Made by a program: the position numbers and the translations under genes. A stretch of 21,860 nucleotides of DNA from a virus. Position 1 is the first letter of the stretch. Each line of letters starts with the position of its first letter. The DNA is taken from the IMG/VR virus record IMGVR_UViG_3300040808_000814, positions 1 to 21,860 of that record; one strand, written 5' to 3'. Below the pieces are notes generated by a model. That model saw only the letters and a program-made list of their open reading frames with translations. It was not told where the DNA came from and searched no databases. Below are positions 13,650 through 20,896 of this stretch, piece after piece.

Positions 13650-14066
13650 ATGTCTGAGACTGCTTACTTTGAGCATTGGTCAGAGTATCCTATGCACTTG
13701 TGGGATTGGCCTAATTTCACTCCAGAGGAACTAGCCTCCCGGACTGTAGTCAATGGAGAACGGGGGCCGAAAGGTCCTCTACTCCTGAACTTCGATGCTT
13801 TGGATAAACTACAAGACCTGCGGGATATTATTGGCAAACCCTTTCATGTGAATAGCGCATACCGTAGTCCTGAGTACAATAGGTTTGTAGGTGGAGCCTC
13901 ACGTAGCAAACATATGGAAGGGATTGCTTTCGACATTGGTATGTACAATCAGGATCGTACAGAGTTTGTTCGTCTAGCGCGTCAGTTTGGGTTCAATGGT
14001 ATTGGTCACTACAGCACCTTTACTCATATTGACACTCGTGAAAATCAAGCGGAGTGGTGGGGGTAA
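13650..14066 (+). CDS. Peptidase M15-type endolysin
   Basis: 138 aa. I use ATG 13650 rather than GTG 13638, which overlaps the upstream gene. The core matches the Peptidase_M15_3 zinc peptidase pattern: FHVNSAYRSPEYN, then SKHMEGIAFDI (H88, D95 in the HxxGxAxD motif) and THIDTR (H126, D128). These are the zinc ligands and catalytic region of D,D- or L-Ala-D-Glu-type peptidases that cut peptidoglycan cross-links. In T7 the lysozyme gene also follows SSB and endonuclease I. No signal peptide is seen, so a holin, not found in the window, would be needed for release. Lysis is the most likely role; host-wall remodelling is possible. Confidence 0.88.
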   Translation: MSETAYFEHWSEYPMHLWDWPNFTPEELASRTVVNGERGPKGPLLLNFDALDKLQDLRDIIGKPFHVNSAYRSPEYNRFVGGASRSKHMEGIAFDIGMYNQDRTEFVRLARQFGFNGIGHYSTFTHIDTRENQAEWWG

Positions 14067-14311
14067 TGGCAACTGATGACCATGGTATTTGTAAGAATTG
14101 TGGGTATGACCTGAATGGGCCTAGAGTGTATGACCATTTTCTTGATGAGTATGGCGACCCAGTGAAAGCTCTTGCCGTAGCATCTATGTACGGCTGTAGG
14201 GAAGGTTTTGGCAGATTCGGGAAGGCTATTTATGTCAAGGGGTACGATGAAAACTACAATAAACTACCACCATACTACATGTGCCCAGAATGTGGAGAGG
14301 AGTGTTACTAG
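14066..14311 (+). CDS. Small zinc-ribbon protein, 81 aa
   Basis: The ATG overlaps the endolysin stop (TAATG). Two Cys pairs, CKNCGYD near the N-terminus and CPECGEEC near the C-terminus, form a likely zinc ribbon, with a 50-residue insert containing YDHFLDEYGDPVKALAVASM between them. Such ribbons often bind nucleic acid or proteins. A longer start at 14054 would overlap the endolysin more and is less likely. Function unknown. Confidence 0.7.
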   Translation: MATDDHGICKNCGYDLNGPRVYDHFLDEYGDPVKALAVASMYGCREGFGRFGKAIYVKGYDENYNKLPPYYMCPECGEECY

Positions 14312-14376
14312 TGCCTGATGGCCAAGACATGTTTACAGAAAATGGGTACCACAAAAATCACGGGAGAATTACATGA
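14311..14376 (+). CDS. Possible 21-aa micro-gene ahead of thyX
   Basis: GTG 14311 shares its first base with the upstream TAG and follows GGAGAGGAG by 8 nt; it stops at TGA 14374-14376, overlapping the thyX ATG as ATGA. The sequence (VPDGQDMFTENGYHKNHGRI, then T) has no features beyond this perfect fit. It may serve to couple thyX translation to the upstream gene. Confidence 0.35.
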   Translation: MPDGQDMFTENGYHKNHGRIT

Positions 14377-15251
14377 GTTCAATAACTGTTAAGATCAACC
14401 CTGATGTTCAGCCTACAGGTTCTGATCTTGCGGTAGTTAATGCCGCTCGTAGGTCTTTTAATACTCGTAGTGAGTGGATACCAGAAAGCCAGTGCCCTAC
14501 TGATCCTATTACCGGGGGTAAGATTCCCCCATATAAAAGGCTTAAGGACAAAGACAAGCGCCTTATCCAGTTCCTTGCTCGTGGCATGACTGCTGATGAT
14601 TTTGAAGAGTTCCTCATAGACACTTCAGAAGTTGGTAAAGACTGGGCTCATGGTGAAACACTGTACCAAGAAGACCCTAAGGGGATGTTCAAGGGACTCC
14701 TCTGGCAATGGCGTAACACTCCTACCCACGGTACGCCCTTTAATCACTGCTTCATCTCCTTTGAAGTCAAGGCCCCTATTTTTGTAGCACGTCAACTTGT
14801 GAAGCATGAGTACCTTATCATGAGTGAGTTCTCTCGTAGGTATATTACAGATGATATCGAGTTCTATGAGCCTAACTATTGGCGTAAGGCAGCATCAAAC
14901 AAGAAACAGGGGAGTCTTGAGGAAGCTGTAACAAACGGATATTATGGGGATGCTAACGCCTATACTAAAGAGATTTACGAAGATGATGTCTGTGGCAGTC
15001 TCGAACATATCTACAAATTGATGATTGGGATTGGAGTAGCACCAGAGCAAGCACGTATGGTTCTTCCTCAATCGACTATGACTGAATGGACTTGGAGCGG
15101 TACGCTAGGAGCCTTTGCCAAGATGTGTCAACTGAGGCTTCACCCAGAAGCACAATACGAGGCTAGGTTGGTAGCACAGCAAGTGTATGAGTACCTTAAG
15201 CAGTATTACCCTGTGTCAGCTAAAGCACTAGTAGAAGGACCTGATGTATGA
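14373..15251 (+). CDS. thyX: Flavin-dependent thymidylate synthase
   Basis: 292 aa. Makes dTMP from dUMP using FAD, NADPH and methylene-tetrahydrofolate. The ThyX signature region is at residues 138-158: RQLVKHEYLIMSEFSRRY, with the canonical RHR-x7-S changed to KHE-x7-S (K144, H145, E146, S154). The C-terminal QARMVLPQSTMTEWTWSGTL then AFAKMCQLRLHPEAQYEAR matches the family's substrate-binding helix. GGGAG precedes the ATG. It sits with the other dNTP genes and gives the phage folate-sparing dTMP synthesis. The signature change is discussed as a finding. Confidence 0.93.
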   Translation: MSSITVKINPDVQPTGSDLAVVNAARRSFNTRSEWIPESQCPTDPITGGKIPPYKRLKDKDKRLIQFLARGMTADDFEEFLIDTSEVGKDWAHGETLYQEDPKGMFKGLLWQWRNTPTHGTPFNHCFISFEVKAPIFVARQLVKHEYLIMSEFSRRYITDDIEFYEPNYWRKAASNKKQGSLEEAVTNGYYGDANAYTKEIYEDDVCGSLEHIYKLMIGIGVAPEQARMVLPQSTMTEWTWSGTLGAFAKMCQLRLHPEAQYEARLVAQQVYEYLKQYYPVSAKALVEGPDV

Positions 15252-15592
15252 GTAATGACAATAACGTAGACCACCCAAGTCACTATACCCAAGCACAGGG
15301 TATCAAATCTACAGGTGGCCCATCTGATTATTATGACTTCCCTAAAGGTTGGAAAACATGGAATGACCTTGCAGACTACAAATCCCAAAAACAATGGAGA
15401 GAACACTCGTTCCACCTTGGCAATATCGGAAAAGCTATCTACCGTTGGGGGGAGAAATCTGGCACAACTAGAACATATGACGCTAAAAAGATTGTTTACT
15501 CTGGGTTGCGGGTGTTGATGATGTTGGAGGGTAAAGAGGCCACCTTAGCCTATCTTAAGGAGTTAGTTGAGAATGAGCAATTTAATACCTAA
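15248..15592 (+). CDS. DUF3310-family protein (T7 gp1.7-like)
   Basis: 114 aa. The start VDHPSHYTQAQGI and the block HSFHLGNIGKAIYRWGEKSG, then YDAKKIVYSGLRVL, match the DUF3310 pattern (N/D-HPSHY; F-x-x-GN-x-x-K-Y-x-x-R; DxxKAxxYL). T7 gp1.7, a nucleotide kinase that phosphorylates dGMP and dTMP, contains such a domain. Its overlap with thyX (ATGA) and place in a dNTP gene block support a nucleotide role, but activity is inferred. Confidence 0.8.
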   Translation: MSNDNNVDHPSHYTQAQGIKSTGGPSDYYDFPKGWKTWNDLADYKSQKQWREHSFHLGNIGKAIYRWGEKSGTTRTYDAKKIVYSGLRVLMMLEGKEATLAYLKELVENEQFNT

Positions 15593-15605
15593 AGGGAGAA
15601 ACTAA

Positions 15606-15869
15606 ATGAAAACGATTGAGATATTCACTACTAGTGACACTTCCGAGTGTGACTGTTGCGGCACGTCTTGGGCGGACGGTGGGGTTGTATATGTAGATGG
15701 CGTAGAGAAAGTGCTTGAGATAATACCCGTTGCTTATTGTTGTGGGGATGTATCAGTAAGCGAATCGGAACTGCTAGTTCTAGCCCTAAGTAAACTTGGC
15801 ATCTCCGTTAGAGTAGACAACGAACCCTTCCACGTAAGTAATGCAGAACTCTCTAAGGAACTCCTATGA
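15606..15869 (+). CDS. Small Cys-rich protein, 87 aa
   Basis: GGGAGAAAC precedes ATG 15606. Cysteines cluster as ECDCCGTSW near residue 15 and YCCGDVS near residue 45, a possible metal site. The remainder is beta-rich and ends in an acidic helix. The stop overlaps the next ATG (ATGA). No family is recognised. Confidence 0.65.
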   Translation: MKTIEIFTTSDTSECDCCGTSWADGGVVYVDGVEKVLEIIPVAYCCGDVSVSESELLVLALSKLGISVRVDNEPFHVSNAELSKELL

Positions 15870-16777
15870 CCAAAACAATTGACACACTAATCGCTGATAT
15901 GGAAGAGGTGCTAAATAGTGGACACGGGTGGACTGACGAAATCTCTGAGTGGGTCGCAAATGACATTGCAAAGTCACTGTCTCGCCAGTTTAACTCCATT
16001 GGAACACAACGAAAGGGAACTCTTCGTCTTAGTGGAATCGGAACTCCTTGCGAAAGGAAACTTTGGTACGATATCAATAGCACAACTGAACCTGAGCCTC
16101 TACCTGCCAGCGCACGTAACAAATTCATTTTTGGCGACCTTACGGAGTCATATATTCTGGGACTCGTCAAAGCGTCAGGGCACTCACTTGAAGGACTACA
16201 AGATCGTCTGGACGTATGCGGTATTAGAGGCCACCGAGATTGCGTTATCGACGGAATGCTCATTGACGTTAAGTCATGCTCCTCTTTCTCTTATACCAAG
16301 TTTAAGCAACATGAACTACGCGACAACGACCCTTTCGGCTACATCTCCCAACTGTCTTCCTACCTGTACGGCAGTCGTAATGACCCTCTTGTAACTTATA
16401 AAAATGAAGCTGGCTTTTTGGCATTCGATAAACAATTTGCGCACATCTGCTTGGACCGTTATGACCTCTCCAATGAAGTGGCGAATAAAGAACAAGAGGT
16501 TCAACAAAAGAAAGATGTAGTTAAACTTGACAATCCGCCTGAGCGACCTGCATGGGAAAGGAAGTATCGTGGTGAGGTTGTGGAGGTTGCTCAAGACTGG
16601 GAAGATGGTCAATCAGGTAACCGTAAACTTTCTACACAATGTTCTTACTGTCAGTGGAAACATGAGTGTTGGGGGGACAGCCTGAGGACTTTCGTGTATT
16701 CTAATGGACCTAGGTATTTGACTAAAGTTGTAAGAGAGCCTAAAGCATTTGAGGTGACTAACGATGAAAACTTCTAA
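15866..16777 (+). CDS. Cas4/RecB-like PD-(D/E)XK exonuclease with Fe-S cluster ligands
   Basis: 303 aa. The nuclease core shows an early IGTPCERKLWYDI with Cys62, then VIDGMLIDVKS (D129, D134, K136 of the D-x-D-V-K type). The C-terminus has C259-x2-C262-x5-C268. One distant Cys plus a CxxCx5C triple is the Fe-S cluster ligand arrangement of Cas4, AddB and related exonucleases. It likely fills the role of T7 gp6 exonuclease, degrading host DNA and processing recombination ends, together with endonuclease I. The last 14 nt overlap the next gene. No adjacent CRISPR genes are present, so a Cas4 immune role is unlikely. Confidence 0.85.
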   Translation: MTKTIDTLIADMEEVLNSGHGWTDEISEWVANDIAKSLSRQFNSIGTQRKGTLRLSGIGTPCERKLWYDINSTTEPEPLPASARNKFIFGDLTESYILGLVKASGHSLEGLQDRLDVCGIRGHRDCVIDGMLIDVKSCSSFSYTKFKQHELRDNDPFGYISQLSSYLYGSRNDPLVTYKNEAGFLAFDKQFAHICLDRYDLSNEVANKEQEVQQKKDVVKLDNPPERPAWERKYRGEVVEVAQDWEDGQSGNRKLSTQCSYCQWKHECWGDSLRTFVYSNGPRYLTKVVREPKAFEVTNDENF

Positions 16778-17162
16778 ACGTATTCTTGTGTGTGGTGGAA
16801 GAACTTGGGGCTACACCGAGTGTAGCGGATACACAAAGAAAGACCCTAAGGAATTTAACCTTGCTTTAGATATACTTAAATCCCTCGAACCAACTGTTGT
16901 TATCTCTGGTGGGGCTAAGGGGGCCGACGAATTGGGTCCTTTGCTTGCAGGGGTAATTGGTTGTAAGTCTCTAGTGTACCTCGCTAACTGGAAACAGTAT
17001 GAAAACGCTGCCGGTCCTATTCGTAACCAACAGATGTTAGATGAAGGTAAGCCAGATATTGTAGTAGCTTTTCCTGGTGGTACAGGTACTGCTGATATGG
17101 TACGTAGGGCTAGAAAGGCTGGGGTAGTAGTAATAGAGGTGACAAACGATGAAAACTTCTGA
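16764..17162 (+). CDS. SLOG-family (YspA/DUF2493-like) protein
   Basis: 132 aa. Rossmann-like motifs: ILVCGGRTW at residues 7-15, VISGGAKGADELG in the middle and VVAFPGGTGTADM near the C-terminus, typical of the SLOG/YspA nucleotide-binding family related to the lysine decarboxylase/LOG fold and DprA. It probably binds or modifies a nucleotide-derived ligand; family substrates are uncertain. The GAGGTGA ribosome site and its start lie within a segment (16751-16775) repeated at 17136-17160. It overlaps both neighbours by 14 nt. Confidence 0.8.
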   Translation: MKTSKRILVCGGRTWGYTECSGYTKKDPKEFNLALDILKSLEPTVVISGGAKGADELGPLLAGVIGCKSLVYLANWKQYENAAGPIRNQQMLDEGKPDIVVAFPGGTGTADMVRRARKAGVVVIEVTNDENF

Positions 17163-17340
17163 TCAATGGGTCAAGTGTGTGTCGTCTGGAACACGCTACT
17201 ACACAGTTGGACATGTCTATCAGGTGCATAGTGATGGGAAAGACCGTTACGTAGTAGGCTCTGATGGTTTGTACGACAACATGAGGACCATGGTGAGTAA
17301 ATTTATTCCCCATAAGGAACCAAGTGATGAAAACTTCTAG
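17149..17340 (+). CDS. Small SH3-like protein, 63 aa
   Basis: Begins MKTSDQWVKCVSSGTRYYTV, then GHVYQVHSDGKDRYVV. The V-G-x-V-Y-x-V pattern suggests a compact SH3-like beta barrel seen in many small phage proteins. Its start region is the duplicate of the preceding gene's start region, and it ends in PSDENF with another 14-nt overlap with endonuclease I. Function unknown. Confidence 0.7.
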   Translation: MKTSDQWVKCVSSGTRYYTVGHVYQVHSDGKDRYVVGSDGLYDNMRTMVSKFIPHKEPSDENF

Positions 17341-17734
17341 TGCCAAGCAAAAGATGAAAATGATAGGCAAGAAATACGGGTTCCGAAGTGGCCTAGAGGA
17401 AAAGGTTGGAGAGCAACTCAAGAAACTCTATGGTAGTGTGGAGTACGAGACTGAGAAGATCAAATACACAATCAACGAGGTAAGAACCTACACGCCAGAC
17501 TTCAAACTTCCTAATGGCATCATTATTGAGACTAAGGGTAGGTTCACCCCTGATGATCGTAAGAAACACCTACTAATCAAAGAGCAATACCCTGACCTAG
17601 ATATCCGCTTTGTATTCTCCAACAGCAACAACAAAATCCGTAAAGGGTCCAAGACAAGTTATGCTGATTGGTGCAGTAAGAATGGGTTCCTTTATACAGA
17701 CAAACTTATACCTGAGGAGTGGTTAGAAGAATGA
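17327..17734 (+). CDS. Endonuclease I (T7 gp3-type Holliday-junction resolvase)
   Basis: 135 aa, against 149 in T7. Matches T7 gp3 throughout: FRSGLEEKV, YTPDFKLPNG, IIETKGRF, DDRKKHLLIKEQYPDLDIRF and DKLIPEEW. The catalytic set is present: E24, D58, E68, K70 (T7 E20, D55, E65, K67). It resolves branched replication intermediates and breaks host DNA to feed phage nucleotide pools. ATG 17327 is chosen over GTG 17324 because it matches the repeated start ATGAAAACTTCT of the two upstream genes. The stop overlaps the next ATG (ATGA). Confidence 0.96.
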   Translation: MKTSSAKQKMKMIGKKYGFRSGLEEKVGEQLKKLYGSVEYETEKIKYTINEVRTYTPDFKLPNGIIIETKGRFTPDDRKKHLLIKEQYPDLDIRFVFSNSNNKIRKGSKTSYADWCSKNGFLYTDKLIPEEWLEE

Positions 17735-17934
17735 TTAAATACCTTAAACGACAACCACCACCTATGTCACTTACTTCACAACCTTACTCTCTGGAGGAAC
17801 TGGATGAGCATCCTAACTCGCACCGTATCTGGGCTACTATCATGGCTATCAAGGAAGAAGCAGACGAATACATCCAACGAGCCTATGATGACGGATATTC
17901 AGATGGACTCTACGACCGCCGTAAAGGTCCATAA
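17731..17934 (+). CDS. Small hypothetical protein, 67 aa
   Basis: ATG 17731 overlaps the endonuclease I stop (ATGA). The protein is basic at the N-terminus with Pro repeats (MIKYLKRQPPPMSL) and acidic helical at the C-terminus, with DDGYSDGLYDRRKG resembling the 'YxxGxxDG' tails of small phage proteins. No family or catalytic motif is identified. Confidence 0.65.
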   Translation: MIKYLKRQPPPMSLTSQPYSLEELDEHPNSHRIWATIMAIKEEADEYIQRAYDDGYSDGLYDRRKGP

Positions 17935-18139
17935 GATCATTGCAGGTCCCTACAGTGCTATGGACGACTTCGATGAGGAAGAGGACTTCTGGTTTGTAGA
18001 GGCTCTAGTTGAGTATGGGAATGGAGAACTTGAAGAAATGACTATCTGTCATGAAGACTTTAACAAGATTTATGCTATTGTAAAGCACCTGAATGGCCCT
18101 ACAGTAGAGCCTTACATTCTTGCAGAAGGGGGTAAGTAA
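17888..18139 (+). CDS. Small acidic hypothetical protein, 83 aa
   Basis: The start is uncertain: ATG 17888 or 17903 overlaps the previous gene by about 30-45 nt, and the frame is open further upstream. The core KVHKIIAGPYSAMDDFDEEE, then DFWFVEALVEYGNGELEEM is acidic and beta-rich. It ends directly before the next ATG (TAAATG). Function unknown. Confidence 0.55.
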   Translation: MTDIQMDSTTAVKVHKIIAGPYSAMDDFDEEEDFWFVEALVEYGNGELEEMTICHEDFNKIYAIVKHLNGPTVEPYILAEGGK

Positions 18140-18919
18140 ATGGCTAGAACTACAGTTGTCTATAGCTGTTGCCATGCAGACCCTTCCGCAGGGAATGAGC
18201 GTTTTGACTGGCTTGGTGCATTCCTCTATGACCTTAAACCTGACATGGTTATTGACCTAGGTGACGGGGCTGACATGAGAAGTCTCAACACCTTCGACAC
18301 CAGATACCCACAAGCAATCGTATCCCAGAGTTATGAGCAGGATGTGGAGTGTTATAATGACAGTCAAGATCGTCTCCGATGGAAGTTTCGTCACAACAAG
18401 CGTCGTAAGCCATTCTGGGTAGGTTTTGAGGGTAACCATGAAAACAGAATCAAAAAAGCCATTACACACGATCCACGATTGGAGGGATCAAAATACGGGA
18501 TTTCCTTTGGGCATCTTCAAACGGACCAATGGTTCGACGAATACCACGAATACGAAAATTCTGCCCCCTCTGTCGCTGATTACGATGGCGTCTCATATGC
18601 TCACTTCTTTAGTGCTGGTAACTATGGCACTGCTGTTAGTGGGCTTCACCATGCTTATACCCTCCTCCAGAATCGTAACTGCTCTAGCACTTGTGGGCAT
18701 TCTCATAAGCGTAGTCTCTACTTCAAGGACTCTGCTCATCCTAACCCGATCATTGGGGCAGTGGTCGGATGCTACAAAGGGAAAGATGAAGGATGGGCTG
18801 GACAAGCAAACAGGGAGTGGTGGAAAGGCGTCCTTGTGAAACGAGAACTCGAAAATGGTCACTATGACCCACAATGGATTAGTATGAAAGTGTTGGAGAG
18901 GGAATATGGAGTGTATTAA
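18140..18919 (+). CDS. Calcineurin-like metallophosphoesterase
   Basis: 259 aa. Motifs: SCCHADP (the usual D-x-H site, here C-x-H-like with a following Asp), IDLGDGAD (GD), GFEGNHENR (GNHE), SYAHFF (H) and CGHSHKR (GHxH). These form the two-metal active site of the calcineurin-like family. Phage homologues are common in T7-like and other marine phages and are presumed phosphodiesterases or phosphatases. The first motif is unusual in lacking the first Asp. The substrate is unknown. The end overlaps the next gene by 14 nt. Confidence 0.87.
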   Translation: MARTTVVYSCCHADPSAGNERFDWLGAFLYDLKPDMVIDLGDGADMRSLNTFDTRYPQAIVSQSYEQDVECYNDSQDRLRWKFRHNKRRKPFWVGFEGNHENRIKKAITHDPRLEGSKYGISFGHLQTDQWFDEYHEYENSAPSVADYDGVSYAHFFSAGNYGTAVSGLHHAYTLLQNRNCSSTCGHSHKRSLYFKDSAHPNPIIGAVVGCYKGKDEGWAGQANREWWKGVLVKRELENGHYDPQWISMKVLEREYGVY

Positions 18920-19280
18920 CTGTAAATCTCCCGCTGTTCACATGCACCATGTGATTCCTAAGGCCCTTGGGGGTAATAAGGAAGACAACCTTGTACCTTT
19001 GTGTGAGGCTTGTCACGGGTTAGTCCACAATAAGGACTTTACTGACTGGAAAGAGCTACAAAGAGCGGGTATAACTAAGGCCAAGGCCGAAGGTAGGTAT
19101 GTAGGAAGGAGTCCTAAAATAAGTAGAATTAAGGTATCTTACCTGAATCAAATTGGGATGTCTACCTACAAAATAGCTGCGATAATGGGTATCAGTAGGA
19201 TGTCGGTCCACAGGATACTAAACGAGGAGGGTTGGAGTAAATACCGAGTTAAAGTAAAGGAGGGTGTAGACCTTGGGTAG
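18906..19280 (+). CDS. HNH nuclease fused to resolvase-type helix-turn-helix
   Basis: 124 aa. Residues 1-45: C3-x2-C6, HMHHVIPKALGG, NLVPLCEACHGLVH, a compact zinc-stabilised HNH domain. Then ITKAKAEGRYVGRSPKISRI followed by a helix-turn-helix, STYKIAAIMGISRMSVHRIL, which resembles the C-terminal DNA-binding region of serine resolvases/invertases. Likely a mobile endonuclease with a borrowed DNA-binding tail. ATG 18906 lies in the end of the phosphoesterase gene. It is followed by an overlapping methyltransferase-like gene. Confidence 0.85.
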   Translation: MECINCKSPAVHMHHVIPKALGGNKEDNLVPLCEACHGLVHNKDFTDWKELQRAGITKAKAEGRYVGRSPKISRIKVSYLNQIGMSTYKIAAIMGISRMSVHRILNEEGWSKYRVKVKEGVDLG

Positions 19281-19797
19281 ACGATCCAATTACGAGAACA
19301 ACACACCTAAAGATTTTTTTCCAACTATTGACCCTGCCGCTATCCCTGAGGCTTTCATGAGTATGATCCGAGGTAAAACATATTGTGAGCCTTGTTATGG
19401 CAATGGGGACCTAGAGGACCTACTCATGGAAGTTGCCACATGCAAATGGCGTAGTGATGTAAGGGAGACTGTAGGTTCCAGTAAAGTTATGGATGCTACG
19501 GATATCACGAAAGGGATGCTTACAGGGTGTGACATGATTATCACTAACCCACCTTTTTCTTGGGGCCTCTTGAAACCTCTCTTGGACCATCTACCTACAC
19601 TAAAGCCTACATGGTTCCTTCTCCCTGCTAATGTAATGCACAATAAGCGCATGGGACCTTACATGGAAAGGTGTGCTTGGGTTATCTCTATTGGAAGGCT
19701 GTACTGGATGGAGAATAAGGTCAGAGGTGTAGATGACTTTGCATGGTTTAGGTTCCACGAGGAATGGGAAGATGACACTAGGTTCATTGGGAGGTAG
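19273..19797 (+). CDS. Adenine-specific DNA methyltransferase-like protein
   Basis: 174 aa. TTG 19273 start with GGAGGG (19258-19263) upstream, overlapping the HNH stop. TYCEPCYGNGDLEDLL is the SAM-binding motif (normally E-P-x-x-G-x-G), and MIITNPPFSWGLLKPLL carries the catalytic NPPF. This makes it a small gamma-type N6-adenine methyltransferase without a large target domain. It could methylate phage DNA, or protect it from the flanking HNH nucleases. Its small size leaves target recognition unclear. Confidence 0.78.
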   Translation: MGRRSNYENNTPKDFFPTIDPAAIPEAFMSMIRGKTYCEPCYGNGDLEDLLMEVATCKWRSDVRETVGSSKVMDATDITKGMLTGCDMIITNPPFSWGLLKPLLDHLPTLKPTWFLLPANVMHNKRMGPYMERCAWVISIGRLYWMENKVRGVDDFAWFRFHEEWEDDTRFIGR

Positions 19798-19799
19798 GT

Positions 19800-20336
19800 A
19801 TGCAGACAAAAGTATGTACAAAATGTGGAGTAAAGAAAGGGCTAGAGAGGTTTTCTAAGCATAAGGGGGGTAAGTATGGTGTTAATCCGAGGTGTAAGGA
19901 TTGCATTAAACAATACCGACAAGAGAATCGAGAGAGGATACTTGAGTACAACAAACAATACTGGCAAGAAAATCGAGGTAGGGTACGTAAGCAGAAAAAA
20001 CAATACTACCAAGAAAATCGAGATAGGGTACGTGAAGATCAAAAACAGTATCGCCAAAAGAGCCCAGAGATACTTAGGGCCAATAAAGCAAGATATAGAG
20101 CAAAAAAGCGAAGTGCTACACCAGATTGGTTGACACCTCTTGACTTCTTGGTCATACGTCATATATACGAGACTTGTCCTGAAGGCCATCACGTAGACCA
20201 TATAGTGCCACTGAAAGGTAAGACAGTCTCAGGTCTTCATGTCCCTTGGAACCTTCAGCACTTACCTGCGGCAGAGAATATAGCAAAAGGAAATAGGGAG
20301 TGGCCTGATATGTGGTTGTTAGAAGAGGCGGCATAA
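19800..20336 (+). CDS. HNH endonuclease with zinc finger and tandem-repeat linker
   Basis: 178 aa. Residues 1-40: zinc finger CTKCGVKK and CKDCIKQYR. Residues about 37-98: four tandem 15-residue units of the form QY-x-QENR-x-R, all charged and likely one long helix. Residues about 120-165: HNH core HHVDHIVPLKGKTVSGLHVP then WNLQHLPAAENIAKGNR. Such linker-HNH proteins are free-standing phage endonucleases. ATG 19800 lies 2 nt after the methyltransferase stop; its stop overlaps the next ATG (TAATG). Confidence 0.9.
   Translation: MQTKVCTKCGVKKGLERFSKHKGGKYGVNPRCKDCIKQYRQENRERILEYNKQYWQENRGRVRKQKKQYYQENRDRVREDQKQYRQKSPEILRANKARYRAKKRSATPDWLTPLDFLVIRHIYETCPEGHHVDHIVPLKGKTVSGLHVPWNLQHLPAAENIAKGNREWPDMWLLEEAA
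19911..20090 (+). repeat. In-frame 45-bp coding tandem repeat, 4 copies
   Basis: Four 15-codon units within the HNH gene (QYRQENRERILEYNK, QYWQENRGRVRKQKK, QYYQENRDRVREDQK, QYRQKSPEILRANKA). The DNA of the first three is also similar, indicating recent duplication. Boundaries are approximate. Confidence 0.7.
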
Positions 20337-20503
20337 TGACACAAGACGACATTACAGACCTACTAGACAAATATGGGATTGAGAGGATACTTGAAGACAA
20401 TCAATGGAAACTTTGTGAAATCCTGGAAATACTTGAAGAACTCGGTTATATTCACTTGGATATGTATACTGATCCTGAGTTCGACACTGACACTGATACT
20501 TAG
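20336..20503 (+). CDS. Small acidic protein, 55 aa
   Basis: ATG overlaps the HNH stop (TAATG). Helical, acidic (MTQDDITDLLDKYGIERILE; CEILEILEELGY) with a DTDTDT tail. The pattern 'LLxxYGxExxLEDNxxxxxxVLExLxExG' is familiar from small phage proteins of unknown function. It is followed 3 nt later by mazG. Confidence 0.7.
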   Translation: MTQDDITDLLDKYGIERILEDNQWKLCEILEILEELGYIHLDMYTDPEFDTDTDT

Positions 20504-20506
20504 CAC

Positions 20507-20896
20507 ATGGATACTGTTGTAATGCTAAATAACACTGACTTGGAAGCCTTTGACTACTATGAAACACGAGCACAACCTAGTGGCTCTGTCCTTGATAGTT
20601 ACTCTGATTTTGTAGAGCGTATGGTACTTACCACTGATCGTGACCGTCTTGCTGAGAATGCTCTTGGGCTTGTAGGTGAGGCTGGTGAAGTAGCTGAGAA
20701 GATCAAGAAGTTTTTCAGGGACGGTACTCTGGACATTGAGGCTATTCAAAAGGAACTTGGGGATGTAATCTTCTACTGGATGGCTTTGAGTAACGCTCTA
20801 GGTATTGACTCTGTAACTACAATCATAACTAACATGGATAAACTGATGGCACGTAAGAATAATGGAACCCTTCGGGGTAGTGGAGATAATAGGTAA
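20507..20896 (+). CDS. mazG: MazG-like nucleoside triphosphate pyrophosphohydrolase
   Basis: 129 aa. Core GLVGEAGEVAEKIKKFFRDG, then KELGDVIFYWMALSNALG: the E-x2-E and E-x2-D metal-binding helices of all-alpha NTP pyrophosphohydrolases. These hydrolyse dNTPs or alarmone-type nucleotides; phage copies are thought to adjust nucleotide pools or ppGpp levels. It is grouped with ThyX and NrdJ genes. Its stop overlaps the next ATG (TAATG). Confidence 0.9.
   Translation: MDTVVMLNNTDLEAFDYYETRAQPSGSVLDSYSDFVERMVLTTDRDRLAENALGLVGEAGEVAEKIKKFFRDGTLDIEAIQKELGDVIFYWMALSNALGIDSVTTIITNMDKLMARKNNGTLRGSGDNR

Noticed and set aside
15866-16777. CRISPR-associated Cas4
   Set aside because: Fold and Cys ligands fit, but context is phage DNA metabolism with no Cas1/2 or repeats, so an exonuclease in the T7 gp6 role is the simpler reading.
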